A stretch of DNA of 6,853 bases from Oscillospiraceae bacterium UBA3851 (GTDB taxonomy: Bacteria; Bacillota; Clostridia; Oscillospirales; Oscillospiraceae), in the NCBI GenBank assembly GCA_002392625.1, contig DGHJ01000064.1, positions 3,086 to 9,938 of the forward strand, read 5' to 3'. Below are positions 4,902-6,853 of the stretch, one piece after another (the first letter of the stretch is position 1; every line of letters starts with the position of its first letter). The notes below the pieces were generated by a model. It was not told where the DNA came from. It was given only the letters and a program-made list of their open reading frames with translations, and did not search any database. The position numbers and the translations under genes were made by a program.

Positions 4902-5675
4902 ATGATGCGGGGAAAAGTGGAGATCTGCGGAATCGACACATCAAAGCTGCAGGTGCTGAAAAACGACGAGATGATGGATCTGCTGCGCCGCAGCCAGGCC
5001 GGTGACAAAAACGCGCGGGAAAAATTGATCTGCGGCAATCTGCGGCTGGTATTATCGGTGATCCAGCGGTTTCTGGGACGCGGCGTCAGCGCCGATGACC
5101 TCTTTCAGGTGGGATGTATCGGCCTCATGAAGGCCATCGACAACTTTGACGTGGACCAGTGTGTCCGATTCTCCACCTACGGCGTGCCCATGATCGTGGG
5201 CGAGATCCGCCGCTACCTGCGGGACAACAGCTCCATTCGCGTCAGCCGCAGCATGCGCGACACCGCATACCGGGTCCTGCAGGCACGGGAAAAGCTGATG
5301 GCGGACACACAGCAGGAGCCCACCGTGGAGCAGCTGGCCCGATACCTTGATATCCCGCGGGAGGACGTGGTCATGGCCATGGGCGCCATGGCGGACCCGG
5401 TCTCACTCTACGAGCCGGTGTATTCCGACAGCGGCGACTCGGTATGCGTCATGGATCAGGTGAAGGACTGCGCCAATACAGACGATTGTTGGATCGAGCA
5501 GATCTCCCTGAAGGAGGCCATCTCCCGCCTGGGACCGCGGGAGCGCAGCATCCTCGCCATGCGGTTCCACCAGGGCATGACCCAGATGGAGGTATCGGCC
5601 AGGATCGGCATCTCCCAAGCTCAGGTGAGCCGCCTGGAAAAGAGCGCCATCGGCTGCATCAAGCAAGCGCTGTAA
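4902..5675 (+). CDS. sigG: RNA polymerase sporulation sigma factor SigG
   Basis: SigG directs late gene expression in the engulfed forespore. The 257-aa protein has the diagnostic SigG N-terminus KVEICGIDTSKLQVLKN (5-21). Region 2 contains GNLRLVLSVIQRF (45-57), DDLFQVGCIGLMKAIDNFD (65-83, core binding) and the RFSTYGVPMIVGEIRRYLRD (89-108) -10-recognition part. Region 3 includes IRVSRSMRDTAYR (112-124) and DPVSLYEPVY (165-174). Region 4 has a helix-turn-helix, TQMEVSARIGISQAQVSRLE (227-246). Cys44 stands where Bacillus SigG has Asn45, the residue tied to inhibition by the anti-sigma factor CsfB/Gin. Here the gene stands alone beside the divergent cob operon, not downstream of sigE as in many spore formers. 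No terminator separates it from the next gene, so read-through is possible. Confidence 0.95.
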   Translation: MMRGKVEICGIDTSKLQVLKNDEMMDLLRRSQAGDKNAREKLICGNLRLVLSVIQRFLGRGVSADDLFQVGCIGLMKAIDNFDVDQCVRFSTYGVPMIVGEIRRYLRDNSSIRVSRSMRDTAYRVLQAREKLMADTQQEPTVEQLARYLDIPREDVVMAMGAMADPVSLYEPVYSDSGDSVCVMDQVKDCANTDDCWIEQISLKEAISRLGPRERSILAMRFHQGMTQMEVSARIGISQAQVSRLEKSAIGCIKQAL

Positions 5676-5680
5676 TGCAC

Positions 5681-5709
5681 TTGCCAATTCGACCTTCTCA
5701 TGGTAAAAT
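5681..5709 (+). promoter_or_regulatory. Sigma-A promoter of the aldo/keto reductase gene
   Basis: TTGCCA (5681-5686) and TAAAAT (5704-5709) are 17 bases apart, and a TG pair at 5701-5702 forms an extended -10. Transcription would start near 5716. The inverted repeat GAGCCG/CGGCTC (5711-5716 and 5733-5738) surrounds the AAAGG ribosome-binding site (5728-5732). Confidence 0.7.
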
Positions 5710-5744
5710 AGAGCCGAACACACATAGAAAGGCGGCTCACGCAT

Positions 5745-6770
5745 ATGAAAAACGTTACCTTGGGAAGCACCAGCATCATCTCGCCGCAAAACGGCTTCGG
5801 CGCGTTGCCCATCCAGCGCATTTGCACGGAGGACGCCGCCGCCCTGCTCCGCAGGGCCTATGAGGCGGGCATCACCTACTTCGATACGGCCAACGCCTAT
5901 ACGGACAGCGAGGAAAAGATCGGCTGCGCCCTTCACGACGTACGGGACAAGATCTATATCGCCACGAAAACCGGCGCAACGGACGTGAAAACCTTCTGGG
6001 AACACCTGGAGCTGAGCCTGAAGCGGATGCGGACGGATTATATCGACGTGTACCAATTCCATAATCCCGCTTTCTGCCCCAAGCCCGGCGACGGAACGGG
6101 GCTATACGAGGCGGCGCTGGAGGCCAAGGCACAGGGCAAGATCCGCCACATCGGCATCACCAACCACCGTCTGGCCGTGGCCCGCGAGGCCATTGATTCC
6201 GGCCTCTATGAGACGCTGCAGTTCCCCTTCTGCTATCTGGCCACGGAAAAGGACCTGGAGCTGGTGGAGCTGTGCAAGCAGCAAAACATGGGCTTTATCG
6301 CCATGAAGGGCCTCTCCGGCGGTCTTCTCAGCAACGCCGCCGCCTGCTTTGCCTGGATCAGCCAGTTTGACAACGTGCTGCCCATCTGGGGCGTGCAGCG
6401 CATGCACGAGCTGGAGGAATTCATCTCCTTTATGGACCACCCTCCCGTCATGAATGATGAGATGCGCGCTCTGATTGAAAAGGATCGCGGCGAGCTGGTG
6501 GGCAGCTTCTGCCGCTCCTGCGGCTACTGCATGCCCTGCCCCATGGGCATCGAGATCCCCAACTGCGCCCGCATGTCACAGCTGATCCGCCGCGCCCCCT
6601 CAGCCCCCTATTTGACGCCGGAGTGGCAGGCCAAGATGATGCAAGTGGAAAACTGCATCCACTGCAACCGGTGTAAAGGGAAATGCCCTTACGAGCTGGA
6701 CACCCCCACCCTTCTGCAAAAGAACCTGGAGGACTATAAGCGCATCCTCTCCGGTGAGATCAAGCTGTGA
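5745..6770 (+). CDS. Aldo/keto reductase with C-terminal 4Fe-4S ferredoxin-like domain
   Basis: A 341-aa cytoplasmic oxidoreductase. The N-terminal two thirds is an aldo/keto reductase barrel with the catalytic tetrad Asp47 and Tyr52 (FDTANAY), Lys75 (IATKTG) and His106 (YQFHNP), plus GKIRHIGITNH (131-141). The C-terminal part holds two cysteine clusters. The first is Cys256, 259, 262 and 265 in CRSCGYCMPCP, with Cys274 nearby. The second is Cys304, 307, 310 and 314 in CIHCNRCKGKCP. Such spacing normally binds two [4Fe-4S] clusters. Proteins of this architecture are common in anaerobic Firmicutes, and most have no known substrate. The barrel suggests reduction or oxidation of a carbonyl/alcohol linked to ferredoxin-type electron transfer. 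The gene has its own promoter, a modest AAAGG ribosome-binding site and terminators behind it. A link to its neighbour sigG is not shown by sequence. Confidence 0.9.
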   Translation: MKNVTLGSTSIISPQNGFGALPIQRICTEDAAALLRRAYEAGITYFDTANAYTDSEEKIGCALHDVRDKIYIATKTGATDVKTFWEHLELSLKRMRTDYIDVYQFHNPAFCPKPGDGTGLYEAALEAKAQGKIRHIGITNHRLAVAREAIDSGLYETLQFPFCYLATEKDLELVELCKQQNMGFIAMKGLSGGLLSNAAACFAWISQFDNVLPIWGVQRMHELEEFISFMDHPPVMNDEMRALIEKDRGELVGSFCRSCGYCMPCPMGIEIPNCARMSQLIRRAPSAPYLTPEWQAKMMQVENCIHCNRCKGKCPYELDTPTLLQKNLEDYKRILSGEIKL

Positions 6771-6785
6771 TACGATTGCATACCA

Positions 6786-6814
6786 AAACCCGGACGGCAT
6801 GGCCGTCCGGGTTT
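6786..6814 (+). terminator. Strong hairpin after the aldo/keto reductase gene
   Basis: Perfect 13-base arms (6786-6798 and 6802-6814), AAACCCGGACGGC / GCCGTCCGGGTTT, with an ATG triloop lie 15 bases after the stop codon. There is only a short T run after the stem, so it may act as a weak terminator or as an mRNA 3'-end protecting hairpin ahead of the next one. Confidence 0.7.
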
Positions 6815-6820
6815 ACAGCT

Positions 6821-6853
6821 TGTCAAATAAGCGGCTTTGCCGCTTTTTTGACA
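6821..6853. terminator. Second intrinsic terminator, reaching the window edge
   Basis: AAGCGGC-TTT-GCCGCTT followed by more T's forms a classic terminator. The arms extend to 15 bases (6821-6835 with 6839-6853, TGTCAAA pairing with TTTGACA) with one mismatch. The symmetry suggests it can also terminate a gene arriving from the right on the minus strand. Confidence 0.8.

Noticed and set aside
5403..6062. Minus-strand open frame opposite the end of sigG and the start of the reductase gene
   Set aside because: It crosses two well-supported plus-strand genes and their intergenic promoter; no protein family recognised.

Overview
The window looks like chromosome of a moderately GC-rich, spore-forming member of the Clostridia. 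An Oscillospiraceae-like gut anaerobe is my best guess. The grounds are a sporulation sigma factor (SigG), a YlmC/YmxH-type sporulation protein, strong GGAGG ribosome-binding sites, Gram-positive-style promoters and terminators, and anaerobe-type Fe-S enzymes. No mobile element, tRNA, rRNA or CRISPR array is visible.

Layout. Positions 1-182 (minus) are the start of rpsB (ribosomal protein S2), with its own sigma-A promoter (295-323) and a foldable 5' leader. Positions 375-659 (minus) encode a YlmC/YmxH-family PRC-barrel protein, possibly from a sigma-E promoter. A perfect 16-bp-arm hairpin terminator (712-746) ends a six-gene minus-strand operon at 750-4665. In transcription order the operon is cobT, cobU, cobS, a short CobU-like gene, a CobC-like histidine phosphatase fused to a cysteine-rich domain, and an unrecognised 95-aa protein. 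Four-base ATGA overlaps or gaps of 11-14 bases link these genes, and a good sigma-A promoter (4778-4805) lies upstream. Divergently on the plus strand come sigG (4902-5675), with a candidate SigF/SigG promoter, then a 4Fe-4S aldo/keto reductase (5745-6770) with its own sigma-A promoter and tandem terminator hairpins at the window edge.

How it works together. The cob genes cover the nucleotide-loop assembly end of cobalamin synthesis: activation of cobinamide by CobU, alpha-ribazole phosphate formation by CobT, joining by CobS, and dephosphorylation by a CobC-like enzyme. No corrin-ring genes are present here, so the block alone would support salvage or the final steps. sigG would switch on late forespore genes, and the YlmC/YmxH gene is sporulation-associated.

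No wholly new system is evident. The items most worth a second look are the two CobU-like proteins with complementary conserved parts, the phosphatase/Cys-rich fusion, the riboswitch-free cob leader with a small upstream ORF, the rpsB leader, and the sporulation promoters.
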